Shown piece by piece: positions 1-6,904 of a stretch of 9,502 nt of DNA. Origin of the DNA: CAZEQD01 sp964514305 (GTDB taxonomy: Bacteria > Acidobacteriota > Aminicenantia > Aminicenantales > Aminicenantaceae); NCBI GenBank assembly GCA_964514305.1, contig CAZEQD010000072.1, forward strand, positions 1-9,502, read 5' to 3'. A program made the translations under genes and the position numbers. A model generated the notes under the pieces. That model was not told the origin of the DNA, ran no database searches, and worked only from the letters and a program-made list of their open reading frames with translations. Each line of letters starts with the position of its first letter. The stretch's first letter is position 1.

Positions 1-924
1 ATGAACACTTCAGATGAATGGATCCGTCAAAGATCAGGAATTAGAGAAAGACATTACGCGGATCCAGGCGTAGGCAGTTCAGACTTGGCAACAGAGGCTG
101 CTTTGAGAGCTATAGAAGCCGCCCGTATAGATAAATCAGAAATTGAGTTTATTATTGCAGCCACCCTTTCTCCAGATCATTATTTTCCTGGAATTGGCGT
201 GGCTGTCCAGAATAATTTAGGCCTTAACAGCCATATCGGCGCTCTCGATGTTAGAAACCAGTGTTCTGGTTTCATCTATGCTCTTTCTGTAGCCGATCAG
301 TATATCCGTAATAAGACATTTAAAAAAATCTTGCTAGTTGCGGCTGAAGTTCAATCTTCCAACTTAGATTATTCAGATGAGGGAAGAGATATGGCTGTCC
401 TTTTTGGCGATGGTGGTGGAGCAGTTGTTGTCGAAGGGCGTGAAGACAAGGAGGGGCGAGGGATACTCTCCACTCATTTATTTTCTGATGGACGGTTTAT
501 GGATGAATTATGGATGGAAAAACCCAGTTCCAAAGACAAACCAACCTTTCCCCCAGATTTTTTAGAAAGTAAGAGATTCTATCCCCGGATGAATGGAAAG
601 AATGTTTTTAAATTTGCAATCGAAAAAATGCCAGAAGTAGTCAGGTTAGCTTTAAAACACAACAACTTAACTATAGAAGAAGTCGATCATCTTATCCCCC
701 ATCAGGCAAATGATCGAATAAGTTTGATGGTGGCCAGAAATCTAAAAATTCCGGTGGAGAAAGTCATCAGGAATATTGATCGTTACGGTAATACCACAGC
801 CGCTTCTATTCCCATTGCTTTAGATGAAGCAGTCAGGGAAGGGAGAATAAAGCCAGGTGACATTATTGTTTTGACTGCCTTTGGCTCCGGTTTTACCTGG
901 GGCTCGGCCCTCGTCAGATGGTAA
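1..924 (+). CDS. fabH: Beta-ketoacyl-ACP synthase III (FabH-type), 5'-truncated by the window edge
   Basis: Condensing enzyme of the thiolase fold. By family it joins acyl-CoA (usually acetyl-CoA) to malonyl-ACP in the cytoplasm and starts fatty-acid synthesis. The full FabH triad is visible: Cys88 in DVRNQCSGF, His234 in LIPHQAND and Asn264 in YGNTTAAS, plus the glycine-rich end GSGFTWGSALVRW. The visible part is 307 residues. It opens at MNTSDEWIRQRSGI, which in FabH proteins follows roughly 25-30 residues of N-terminal strand and helix. The ATG at base 1 is therefore an internal Met and the true start lies upstream of the window. An insertion around residues 165-200 makes it longer than the E. 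coli enzyme, as in several FabH paralogue groups. A role as a specialised paralogue (other primer, or OleA/PqsD-like) cannot be excluded. No terminator is seen after the stop. Confidence 0.93.
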   Translation: MNTSDEWIRQRSGIRERHYADPGVGSSDLATEAALRAIEAARIDKSEIEFIIAATLSPDHYFPGIGVAVQNNLGLNSHIGALDVRNQCSGFIYALSVADQYIRNKTFKKILLVAAEVQSSNLDYSDEGRDMAVLFGDGGGAVVVEGREDKEGRGILSTHLFSDGRFMDELWMEKPSSKDKPTFPPDFLESKRFYPRMNGKNVFKFAIEKMPEVVRLALKHNNLTIEEVDHLIPHQANDRISLMVARNLKIPVEKVIRNIDRYGNTTAASIPIALDEAVREGRIKPGDIIVLTAFGSGFTWGSALVRW

Positions 925-1027
925 TTTTAGTGGAAATTGAAAGCAGATGTTGCCAGCTCAGCCTAATTTATGGTAGGATTTCAACTTAAAATGGATTTTT
1001 AATTAAGAATATTTAAAAAGTATTTGT

Positions 1028-1035
1028 GGAGGAGG
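1028..1035 (+). promoter_or_regulatory. Shine-Dalgarno that sets the DUF885 start
   Basis: GGAGGAGG ends 5 bases before ATG 1041. The longer reading frame opens at GTG 1026, which overlaps this site and would add a MEEDQ leader before the signal peptide. The ATG is the better start. Confidence 0.85.
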
Positions 1036-1040
1036 ATCAA

Positions 1041-2807
1041 ATGAAAAAAGCAATATTCTTATTATTGATTCTATTCATCGTTTTCCTGTCTACTAATTTA
1101 GTAATTTCTCAACAGAATGAAGAAGACGCTAAATTTCAAAAGTTCTTGGACTCCTATTTTGATGCAATGTGGAAATTTTACCCCACAGCTGGAACCATAG
1201 CCGGATATCATAAATATAACAATAAGCTAGAAGACCTAAGTAGCAAAAGCATAGAAAAACGGCATGAGGGCCTTGATAAGTTTAATCAAGAACTGGTAAC
1301 CAAGATTGATCGCGAAAAGCTAAGTCCAGAGATTAAAATTGACCATCATATGATGGTTGATCTTTTGGACAGAGAACTTTTTAAACATGAAAGTCTTCTT
1401 CCCTGGGAATACGACCCTCTCTTTTATAATGAAATTTTTGATAATTGTATCCGAAGCTTATTGACTAAAGATTTTGCCTCCTTAGAGATAAGAGCCAAGA
1501 ATGCCTCAGAAAGATTGAAAGCCCTACCCAAATTAATTAAACAAGCTAAAGAAAACTTGAAAACCCCTCCCCAGATTTATACAGAAACTGCCATCAAACA
1601 GTTCCCGGCCATCCTGAATTTCTACAAAACTGAATTACCTTCCCTGATTGAGCAAGTTCCAGCGGCTTTCAAAACTAAGCTTCAAGAAGGATTGAGTAAG
1701 GTTTCACCTGCTTTGGAAGATTACCAAAACTTTCTCCAAAATGAGTTATTAGCTCGCTCTACAGGCAATGTAAGGTTAGGAGAAGCTCACCGCCGCTTGG
1801 TCCGCTTAACTTTTGAAAATGATATTCCCCTTCAAGAGCTTATTGCCCGAGCTAAAGCTGATTACAAAAACATACGTCGGGAAATATTTTTGGTATGTAT
1901 TCCTTTCTATAAAATAATGGAACCAAAAATTGACCTAGAACATCCTCCTGCAAATTTAACAGAAGATCAGCTCATTAACGCTACTATCACCCACGTCTTT
2001 GACAAGATAAAAGAAGACCACCCAACCAAAGAAGAATTTATTAATCAGATAAAAAATCATGCAAATCAAATAAAGAGCTTTCTTCTAGAGAAAGATCTTG
2101 TTGAGCTTCCTGAAGAAAATCTCCAAATTGAACCTATGCCCCCTCAGCTGCAGGGGAAAAGCTGGATTCACCTTCTCACTCCTGGAGCCTATGAGACTTC
2201 TGGCTCTTACACAGAGCAAATAAATCCCATTCCCGATGAGTGGGAACAAGACAAAGTAGAGTCTTTTCTTCAAGAATACAATAACTTCTTCCTATATTTC
2301 TGGACTGTGGGTAATGTTTATCCCGGCCAATTTGTTCCTCTTTATTTCACCAGAACTAACCCTTCTTTCTTGAGAAAAATGTATCCAAACAAGCCTCTTA
2401 TCAAAGGCTGGCCCCTGTATATCGAAGAAATGCTGCCCAAAAACGGATTTGGAAACTATGACCTCAGACTGCGCCTCAATCAGCTCAAGCTGAAATTGAG
2501 AGCAGCCATTGATTTCCAGCTGGAGTTCAATATCCATGAAGGAGGCATGACCAAAGAACAGGCTATAGCTTATATGACCAGAGGAGGCTTCCAAACCCAA
2601 GCGGAAGCTGAAAGAAAATGGAATTATATTATTCTAAATCCAGGTGAGGCCGCCTTTGTCTATGTAGGATATCAAGAAATATTAGACATGGAAAAAGCCT
2701 ATAAGAACCTTAAAGGCGAAGCTTTCAGTCATAAAGAATTTCTAAAAAAGCTGCTCAGCTATGGAGCTCTGCCCATCCGAATTTTGAAAAAAAGAATATT
2801 AGAATAA
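1041..2807 (+). CDS. Exported DUF885-family protein with degenerate metal-site motifs
   Basis: Protein of 588 residues starting at ATG 1041 behind GGAGGAGG. Residues 1-23 form a signal peptide (MKK, then a long hydrophobic run ending near VIS-QQ) with no lipobox Cys, so a periplasmic or secreted product is likely. The C-terminal half follows the DUF885 pattern: a PGxxV turn, a GWxLYxE segment at 456-462, IHEGGMTKEQAIAY near 498-511, an NPGEAAFVYVGYQEI block, and a final SYGALPI. Family members usually carry HExxPGHH and EGWALYxE and are regarded as putative metallopeptidase-like hydrolases. Here the first motif reads V-G-N-V-Y-P-G-Q-F (423-431) and the Glu before GW is Lys455. His499 is kept. 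The reading frame is open and long, so it is not a simple pseudogene. It may be a non-catalytic or altered family member. The motif comparison is from memory of the family. Confidence 0.8.
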   Translation: MKKAIFLLLILFIVFLSTNLVISQQNEEDAKFQKFLDSYFDAMWKFYPTAGTIAGYHKYNNKLEDLSSKSIEKRHEGLDKFNQELVTKIDREKLSPEIKIDHHMMVDLLDRELFKHESLLPWEYDPLFYNEIFDNCIRSLLTKDFASLEIRAKNASERLKALPKLIKQAKENLKTPPQIYTETAIKQFPAILNFYKTELPSLIEQVPAAFKTKLQEGLSKVSPALEDYQNFLQNELLARSTGNVRLGEAHRRLVRLTFENDIPLQELIARAKADYKNIRREIFLVCIPFYKIMEPKIDLEHPPANLTEDQLINATITHVFDKIKEDHPTKEEFINQIKNHANQIKSFLLEKDLVELPEENLQIEPMPPQLQGKSWIHLLTPGAYETSGSYTEQINPIPDEWEQDKVESFLQEYNNFFLYFWTVGNVYPGQFVPLYFTRTNPSFLRKMYPNKPLIKGWPLYIEEMLPKNGFGNYDLRLRLNQLKLKLRAAIDFQLEFNIHEGGMTKEQAIAYMTRGGFQTQAEAERKWNYIILNPGEAAFVYVGYQEILDMEKAYKNLKGEAFSHKEFLKKLLSYGALPIRILKKRILE

Positions 2808-2892
2808 TCAAGCACAATTGTTGTTTAGGCTAAAAAATTTGAATTTTACAAATAACTTCAACCTACATGTTTTTAATGATAGGGGGTAATCT

Positions 2893-2918
2893 GTAGAGCC
2901 CGCTGTTCTCAGCAGGCT
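2893..2918 (+). repeat. GTAG-headed imperfect palindrome, REP-like copy A
   Basis: GTAG at 2893-2896 is followed at once by AGCCCGCTG (2897-2905), loop TTCT and CAGCAGGCT (2910-2918): a 9-position stem with one C.A mismatch. A related copy lies at 4921-4947; the first 22 positions match at 17. A GTAG tetranucleotide at the foot of a short hairpin is the hallmark of REP elements moved by RAYT (TnpA-REP) transposases. No T-run follows, so an intrinsic terminator is unlikely. It lies in the 199-base gap between the DUF885 and TatD genes, which holds no supportable gene. Confidence 0.5.
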
Positions 2919-2962
2919 GCTTAACTATATCAACTCCAAAAAAAGGAATTTAAGCTCTTATA

Positions 2963-2968
2963 TATAAT
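2963..2968 (+). promoter_or_regulatory. Possible -10 element upstream of the TatD gene
   Basis: A perfect TATAAT hexamer lies 38 bases before ATG 3007. No convincing -35 box sits 16-18 bases upstream; that position is a run of A. In such AT-rich DNA this may be chance. Confidence 0.3.
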
Positions 2969-3006
2969 CCAATAATTTTTTTTCTTGAATCATTTAAGGT
3001 CCGTTG

Positions 3007-3798
3007 ATGAAAGAAACCGTTCCTCTTGTGGATTCTCATGCTCATTTAAGCATGAGGGAATTTGATGAAGACCGCCATCAGGTTATTGAGCGGGCTTTTC
3101 AGGCAGGTATCCTAGCTATTCTATGTCCGGCTGAAGTTACAGAAAGCCAGAATGTCATAACCGCTCTTAAGCTAACAGAGAAATATAAAAATATTATAAT
3201 GGCTGCTGGAGTTCACCCCCATCAAGCTCGTTTCTTCAGCCCTGCCTGCATTAACCAGATTGAAGATCTAGCTCGAGCGGGAAAAATTAAAGCTATTGGC
3301 GAGATAGGTCTTGATTTTCATTACAATTTTTCTGAGCCTCATGATCAAAAAAAAGTCTTCCGCTCTCAACTTCGCTTAGCTCAACAGCTCCACCTGCCAG
3401 TGATTATTCATAGTCGAGAGGCCAGCAAGGAACTTGTGACCTGTCTTCTACAAGAAAAATTCAGCCATGGAGGTATACTCCACTGTTTTACTGAAGACTG
3501 GCATCTGGCTGAAAAAATGATGGAACTAAATTTCCTTATCTCATTCTCAGGTATTATAACTTACCCTAAAGCTTATAAGCTTCGAGAAACGGCTAAAAAA
3601 ATTCCTTTAGAAAGACTTTTAATAGAAACAGATGCGCCTTATCTCATTCCCCTTGCCTATCGTGGAAAATTGAAACGCAACGAGCCCTTTTATGTCAGAG
3701 AAATAGCAAAAACTCTAGCTGTAATTAAAGATTTAAGCATAGAATTAATAGGAGAAAGAACGACGGCAAACTTTAAGTCCTTTTTCTGTTTGAAATAA
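3007..3798 (+). CDS. tatD: TatD-family metal-dependent hydrolase (putative deoxyribonuclease)
   Basis: Cytoplasmic TIM-barrel amidohydrolase-superfamily protein of 263 residues, the usual length. By family it is a divalent-metal phosphodiesterase acting on DNA ends (TatD/YcfH/YabD group). Expected ligands are all present: His11 and His13 in DSHAHL, Glu99 in GEIGLDFH, His135 in IIHSRE, His159 in ILHCF and Asp209 in IETDAPYL. The C-terminal TTANFKSFF matches the family end. The start is ATG 3007 with AAGG at 2996-2999 seven bases upstream; a TTG directly before it gives a one-residue longer frame with no extra support. It is followed after 44 bases by the polyprenyl synthase gene on the same strand, so co-transcription is likely. 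Which of the TatD paralogue groups it belongs to cannot be told. Confidence 0.92.
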   Translation: MKETVPLVDSHAHLSMREFDEDRHQVIERAFQAGILAILCPAEVTESQNVITALKLTEKYKNIIMAAGVHPHQARFFSPACINQIEDLARAGKIKAIGEIGLDFHYNFSEPHDQKKVFRSQLRLAQQLHLPVIIHSREASKELVTCLLQEKFSHGGILHCFTEDWHLAEKMMELNFLISFSGIITYPKAYKLRETAKKIPLERLLIETDAPYLIPLAYRGKLKRNEPFYVREIAKTLAVIKDLSIELIGERTTANFKSFFCLK

Positions 3799-3842
3799 AA
3801 AATTCGAGATGTTAAGATAAGGCCGAGTTGGAGACACTCAAC

Positions 3843-4883
3843 ATGAACCACGAGCAAACAAGAAGCCAATCAGCCAAAAAATATATTCGAAGCCAATTAA
3901 AAGCCAGTCTTTCTTTAAAAGAGCTGTACAAGGATATCCAAAAAGATTTAACCAAAGTTGAAGAGCAACTAAAACTATTTGGGTATTCACCCAACAAACT
4001 AATTGTTGAAATAAACAATTATCTATTTCAGAAACTAGGCAAGAGAATCAGACCTGCTCTCTTAATGCTCTGTTCTAAACTCCTCGGTTATCAGGGCCAA
4101 GAACATATTCTCATGTCGACCATCATCGAAGCCATTCATACGGCTTCCCTCATTCATGATGATATTATCGATAATTCAAGAATAAGAAGGGGCAGAGAAT
4201 CAGTTCATGCCCGATGGGGGCCTAATATTACAGTCCTCCTTGGAGATTATCTCTACATTAAATCAATTAATCTTTCTCTTCAAAGCAATTATCGCCAAAT
4301 CGTAAAGATCTTAAGCGAAATTTCTGCCAAAATGATCGAAGGTGAACTTAATGAATACTATTTAAGCGGCAATCTGGCCTTAGCTGAAAAAGAATACTTA
4401 GACATCGCCTATAAAAAAACTGCATCTCTTTTTTCTGCCTCCTGTCAAATTGGAGGCATTTTAGCCAGAGCCTCTGAAGAGGAAGAAAAATATCTGACAG
4501 AGTTTGGCAAGAACTTAGGCATGTCTTTCCAGATTATAGATGACCTTCTTGATTATACAGGCGATGAGAAAACTTTAGGAAAACCTGTTCTCTCCGATAT
4601 AAGTGAAGGCAGAGTTACCTTGCCCTTGATTTACAGCCTTAATAACGACGGTCAAACTAATCGTAAGCGCTTAATAGAATTATTGAAGGAAAAAAGATTT
4701 AAGGAAGACTCTCGTCAAGAAATAATAGCTATTCTTAAAGAAAACGGCTCTTTAGATTATACATATCAGAAAGCAGAAGAATTTTCTCTTCGCTCCAAAG
4801 AAATCATGGCTAAGTTTCCTCAGTCTATCCACCGTGATACATTAATATTATTTCCAGATTATATTCTAACCAGAAGAAAATAA
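3843..4883 (+). CDS. trans-Polyprenyl diphosphate synthase (IspB/HepT-like)
   Basis: Cytoplasmic isoprenoid chain-elongation enzyme that adds isopentenyl diphosphate units to an allylic primer, supplying quinone side chains or similar lipids. The 346-residue product has GKRIRP (66-71), the first Asp-rich motif DDIID (106-110), a KKTASLF segment (191-197) and the second Asp-rich motif DDLLDYTGD (233-241), followed by GKPVLSDISEGRVTLP. The residues 4 and 5 positions before the first Asp motif are Ser and Ala. Small residues there are typical of long-chain (about C35 or longer) synthases rather than farnesyl or geranylgeranyl enzymes, but exact length cannot be read. A Lys-rich extension of about 40 residues precedes the fold. 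Start ATG 3843 has GGAG at 3830-3833; an in-frame TTG at 3828 with AAGG upstream is an alternative. Confidence 0.92.
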   Translation: MNHEQTRSQSAKKYIRSQLKASLSLKELYKDIQKDLTKVEEQLKLFGYSPNKLIVEINNYLFQKLGKRIRPALLMLCSKLLGYQGQEHILMSTIIEAIHTASLIHDDIIDNSRIRRGRESVHARWGPNITVLLGDYLYIKSINLSLQSNYRQIVKILSEISAKMIEGELNEYYLSGNLALAEKEYLDIAYKKTASLFSASCQIGGILARASEEEEKYLTEFGKNLGMSFQIIDDLLDYTGDEKTLGKPVLSDISEGRVTLPLIYSLNNDGQTNRKRLIELLKEKRFKEDSRQEIIAILKENGSLDYTYQKAEEFSLRSKEIMAKFPQSIHRDTLILFPDYILTRRK

Positions 4884-4920
4884 GAGACTGTAAGACGTAA
4901 ACAAAAACCATAAAGCAAGT

Positions 4921-4947
4921 GTAGGGCCTGTTGACCTCAGCAACCCT
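4921..4947 (+). repeat. GTAG-headed imperfect palindrome, REP-like copy B
   Basis: GTAG at 4921-4924, then a hairpin with TGTTG (4929-4933), loop ACCT and CAGCA (4938-4942), closed below by AGGG (4923-4926) with CCCT (4944-4947) around a small internal loop. It shares GTAG-R-GCC-Y-G-Y-TG and CTCAGCA with copy A at 2893-2918, in the same orientation. It lies in the 93-base gap before the CYTH gene. The CCCT is followed by A-rich, not T-rich, DNA, so a terminator reading on + is unlikely. Confidence 0.5.
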
Positions 4948-4976
4948 AAAAAATAAAGCCTTTACAGTAAAAGATA

Positions 4977-5495
4977 ATGCTGGAAATAGAAGTTAAAATA
5001 AAGATAGAAGATATTGACTCTGTTGCTCGAAAAATTACAGCTCAGGGGGCTCACCTGGTTCGGCAAAAATATTTAGAAGACAACACCCTTTACGATTTCC
5101 GCTCCCAAATTTTATATAAAAAAAACCAGGCTCTTCGCTTGCGAAAGGTAAATAAAAAAACATTTTTGGCTTTTAAGGGCCCTCTCCAAAAATCAAGAAA
5201 ATTTAAAGTTAGAGAAGAGTACGAAACCGAAGCTAAAAATGCTAAGCAACTTAAAAAAATTTTAAAAGCGATAGGCCTTATCCCCGTTTTTAACTACAAG
5301 AAGCAAAGAACAATTTATAAAAAGAAAAATTTGAAGATTTGTCTGGATGAAACCCAAGCCGGAAATTTTTTAGAGCTGGAAGGAGAAAGAAGTGATATAG
5401 TTAAATTTGCCCAATCTTTAGGTTTCTCCAAAAAAGAATTTATAAAATTAGATTATATTCAGCTTTTAAAAAATAAAAAAGGGGATAAAGACTAA
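4977..5495 (+). CDS. CYTH-domain protein (CyaB / thiamine-triphosphatase superfamily)
   Basis: Single-domain triphosphate-tunnel protein of 172 residues, a normal size for bacterial CYTH proteins. The signature ExExK is at residues 3-7 (Glu3, Glu5, Lys7), followed by the charged strands expected to line the tunnel: RLRK (54-57), FKGP (66-69), REEYE (79-83), the basic KKQR around 108-111, CLDE (122-125) and LELEGE (132-137). Family members bind triphosphates with Mg2+ or Mn2+ and act as class IV adenylyl cyclase, thiamine triphosphatase or inorganic triphosphatase. The sequence does not decide which; many bacterial 'CyaB' proteins are not cyclases. The predicted start ATG 4977 has only a weak purine stretch upstream. 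It is convergent with rpoZ, with 20 bases between stops. Confidence 0.87.
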   Translation: MLEIEVKIKIEDIDSVARKITAQGAHLVRQKYLEDNTLYDFRSQILYKKNQALRLRKVNKKTFLAFKGPLQKSRKFKVREEYETEAKNAKQLKKILKAIGLIPVFNYKKQRTIYKKKNLKICLDETQAGNFLELEGERSDIVKFAQSLGFSKKEFIKLDYIQLLKNKKGDKD

Positions 5496-5527
5496 ATATA
5501 ATAATCAAAATAAATTTAGCTTTTTTT
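5492..5527 (+). terminator. Weak candidate terminator after the CYTH gene
   Basis: CTAAAT (5492-5497) can pair with ATTTAG (5514-5519), followed by seven T at 5521-5527. The stem is only 6 A/T-rich pairs with a 16-base loop, and the T-run also encodes the Lys-rich end of rpoZ on the other strand, so support is poor. Confidence 0.25.
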
Positions 5528-5815
5528 GCTTTTTTTCTCAGAAACTTTTTTCTCTACTTCTTTTTTTCTCTCAGTCTCTACTTCAATCTCTTCTCCGATG
5601 AACTCTTCTTCTGGTTCGGGCTCTTCCTCTTTCTTTTTAGGGACTATCTCATAATCTATTAATCCTTCTCTAACTTCTTCTTGAGCAATTCGAATCAAAC
5701 TTTTTGCCTTTGATTTAATCTTAGGTTTGGCTCCTTTTAATAATTCTTTAGCTCTTTTTGAGGTAATGATTACAAATTTGAATTTACTATCTACATCTCC
5801 ATAAGTTTTCTGCAA
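5516..5815 (-). CDS. rpoZ: RNA polymerase omega subunit with a long charged tail
   Basis: Small subunit that helps fold and assemble the beta-prime subunit of RNA polymerase. The omega pattern is clear from residue 10: DSKFKFVIITSKRAKELLKG followed by AKPKI, then RIAQEEVREGLIDYEI. The chosen start is TTG at 5815, giving 99 residues (MQKTYGDVD...), because AAGGAG sits 7 bases before it. The frame stays open to a TTG at 5866, but that one has no Shine-Dalgarno and would add 17 residues unlike omega. After about residue 52 the protein runs into an acidic stretch (EEEPEPEEEFIGEE) and then a Lys/Glu tail ending KKSKKS, low-complexity and probably disordered. No gmk gene is adjacent, unlike the arrangement in many bacteria. 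Confidence 0.88.
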   Translation of the reverse strand: MQKTYGDVDSKFKFVIITSKRAKELLKGAKPKIKSKAKSLIRIAQEEVREGLIDYEIVPKKKEEEPEPEEEFIGEEIEVETERKKEVEKKVSEKKSKKS

Positions 5816-5821
5816 GCGGCA

Positions 5822-5828
5822 ACTCCTT
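5822..5828 (-). promoter_or_regulatory. Shine-Dalgarno that sets the rpoZ TTG start
   Basis: On the minus strand this reads AAGGAGT, with 7 bases between GGAG and TTG 5815. ATG triplets just downstream are out of frame, so a rare TTG start is the best choice. Confidence 0.7.
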
Positions 5829-5856
5829 CCCTGTGGGAAATTTGAATAGAATATGT

Positions 5857-5885
5857 AAGATATCAAAAAAATTACACGAATTCAA
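5857..5885 (-). promoter_or_regulatory. Candidate sigma70-type promoter for rpoZ
   Basis: Minus strand: TTGAAT (5885-5880), 17-base spacer, TATCTT (5862-5857). Each box matches the consensus at 4 of 6. Transcription would begin near 5850, giving a leader of about 35 bases that holds the AAGGAG, and would exclude the upstream TTG at 5866. Confidence 0.4.
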
Positions 5886-5906
5886 TAGATTTTAGAGGTT
5901 GAGCTA

Positions 5907-5915
5907 TGCTAAAAT
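5907..5915 (+). promoter_or_regulatory. Candidate extended -10 promoter for the MinD-like gene
   Basis: TGCTAAAAT is an extended -10 (TG, one base, TAAAAT). The -35 position has no good match, which an extended -10 can tolerate. It would start transcription about 10-12 bases before ATG 5934, leaving a very short leader. Confidence 0.4.
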
Positions 5916-5933
5916 AAACAATAAATATTTCTA

Positions 5934-6875
5934 ATGCAGCCAGAAGAAAAATTGCCACTTTCTCATTCTACTTCCAGTCCGTCCAAAACAATCTGGTCTG
6001 TAGGCGGAGGCAAAGGGGGAACAGGAAAAAGTTTTATTGCTGCTAGCTTAGCTATTTACTTTGCCTCACAAAAAAATAACGTCATTTTAATTGATGCCGA
6101 TCTAGGAGGGCCAAACCTACATACTCTTTTAGGTATAAACAACTCTACCTTAGATTTGGGTCATTTCTTTGCCAATAAAGTTTCTTCCCTTAAACAGACC
6201 CTGGTTCAAACTCCTTTTCAGGGCCTGAAATTAATCAAAGGCACAGATAAGATTCCTTTTACGGCCAATCTAAACTACTATAAAAAGCTCAAATTCATCA
6301 GGCATATTAAAAACTTCGAAGCTGATAGAATTATAATTGATATTGGAACTGGAACTGCTTACAATTACCTCGATTTCTTCATTCTATCTAATCCGGGAAT
6401 AATTGTTATTAACCCTGAACCTACTTCAATTGAAAATGCCTACTATTTCCTCAAATCTTGCCTGATTAGAATCCTTAAATCCTATATAAATTATTATAAA
6501 ATTCAAAATTTAGTTAGAAAAATAGCAGACTCCACAGAAAATAACTCAAAATCAATTTACAGCTTTTTTAATGCCATCATATCTCAGGATAAATCTTATG
6601 CTCATCTTCTTTACCGAGCTTTAAGGAAATTCAAGCCCTGTCTGATAGTTAATAAAGCTAAAACCAAACAAGATTGGCTGTTGGGAGAATCAATGGTAGA
6701 CGTTATCCAAAAGTACCTGGTTATAAAAGCTAAATTCTTAGGTACTGTTCCTTATGATGAAAAAGTTCATTTAAGCCTCAAAAATTTTTCTTCTTTTATG
6801 ACTACCTATCCTGATTCTGAGGCAGCCCAATCTATCAGAAGCATTGCCTCTAAACTCTCAAAAAATTGTGAATAG
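5934..6875 (+). CDS. MinD/FlhG/ParA-like deviant-Walker ATPase
   Basis: SIMIBI P-loop ATPase of 313 residues. By family such proteins dimerise with ATP and position other components on membrane or nucleoid. Visible motifs: deviant Walker A GGGKGGTGKS (24-33, signature Lys27 and catalytic-loop Lys32), switch I DADLGGPN (54-61) and Walker B DRIIIDIGTGT (131-141). NPEPTSIENAYYFLK (160-174) and a late LGTVPYDEKVHLS block match the MinD/FlhG (COG0455) group. A Lys/Tyr-rich stretch at about 180-235 is less conserved. No flagellar, Min or chromosome-partition gene is adjacent, so cargo is unknown. The ATG at 5934 has no Shine-Dalgarno and only a short predicted leader. The next gene follows after 29 bases and encodes a J-like protein, a pairing that suggests a functional unit. 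Confidence 0.87.
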   Translation: MQPEEKLPLSHSTSSPSKTIWSVGGGKGGTGKSFIAASLAIYFASQKNNVILIDADLGGPNLHTLLGINNSTLDLGHFFANKVSSLKQTLVQTPFQGLKLIKGTDKIPFTANLNYYKKLKFIRHIKNFEADRIIIDIGTGTAYNYLDFFILSNPGIIVINPEPTSIENAYYFLKSCLIRILKSYINYYKIQNLVRKIADSTENNSKSIYSFFNAIISQDKSYAHLLYRALRKFKPCLIVNKAKTKQDWLLGESMVDVIQKYLVIKAKFLGTVPYDEKVHLSLKNFSSFMTTYPDSEAAQSIRSIASKLSKNCE

Positions 6876-6904
6876 TCAAAGTAAAAGTTGGCTCAGATAA
6901 AAGA

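Noticed and set aside
1..3. ATG at the first base as the FabH start
   Set aside because: MNTSDEWI is an internal FabH segment; the N-terminal strand and helix are missing, so the gene begins outside the window.
943..966. Possible third REP-like copy (TGTTGCCAGCTCAGC)
   Set aside because: It shares TGTTG and CTCAGC, but no GTAG head precedes it and its arms do not form the same stem.
2292..2600. 102-codon open frame on the minus strand
   Set aside because: It lies wholly within the DUF885 gene, has no ribosome site and no family-like sequence; it is a shadow frame.
4931..4959. TTGACC-17-TAAAGC as a promoter for the CYTH gene
   Set aside because: The -35 is good but the -10 matches at only 3 of 6, and the -35 lies in the palindrome shared with copy A.
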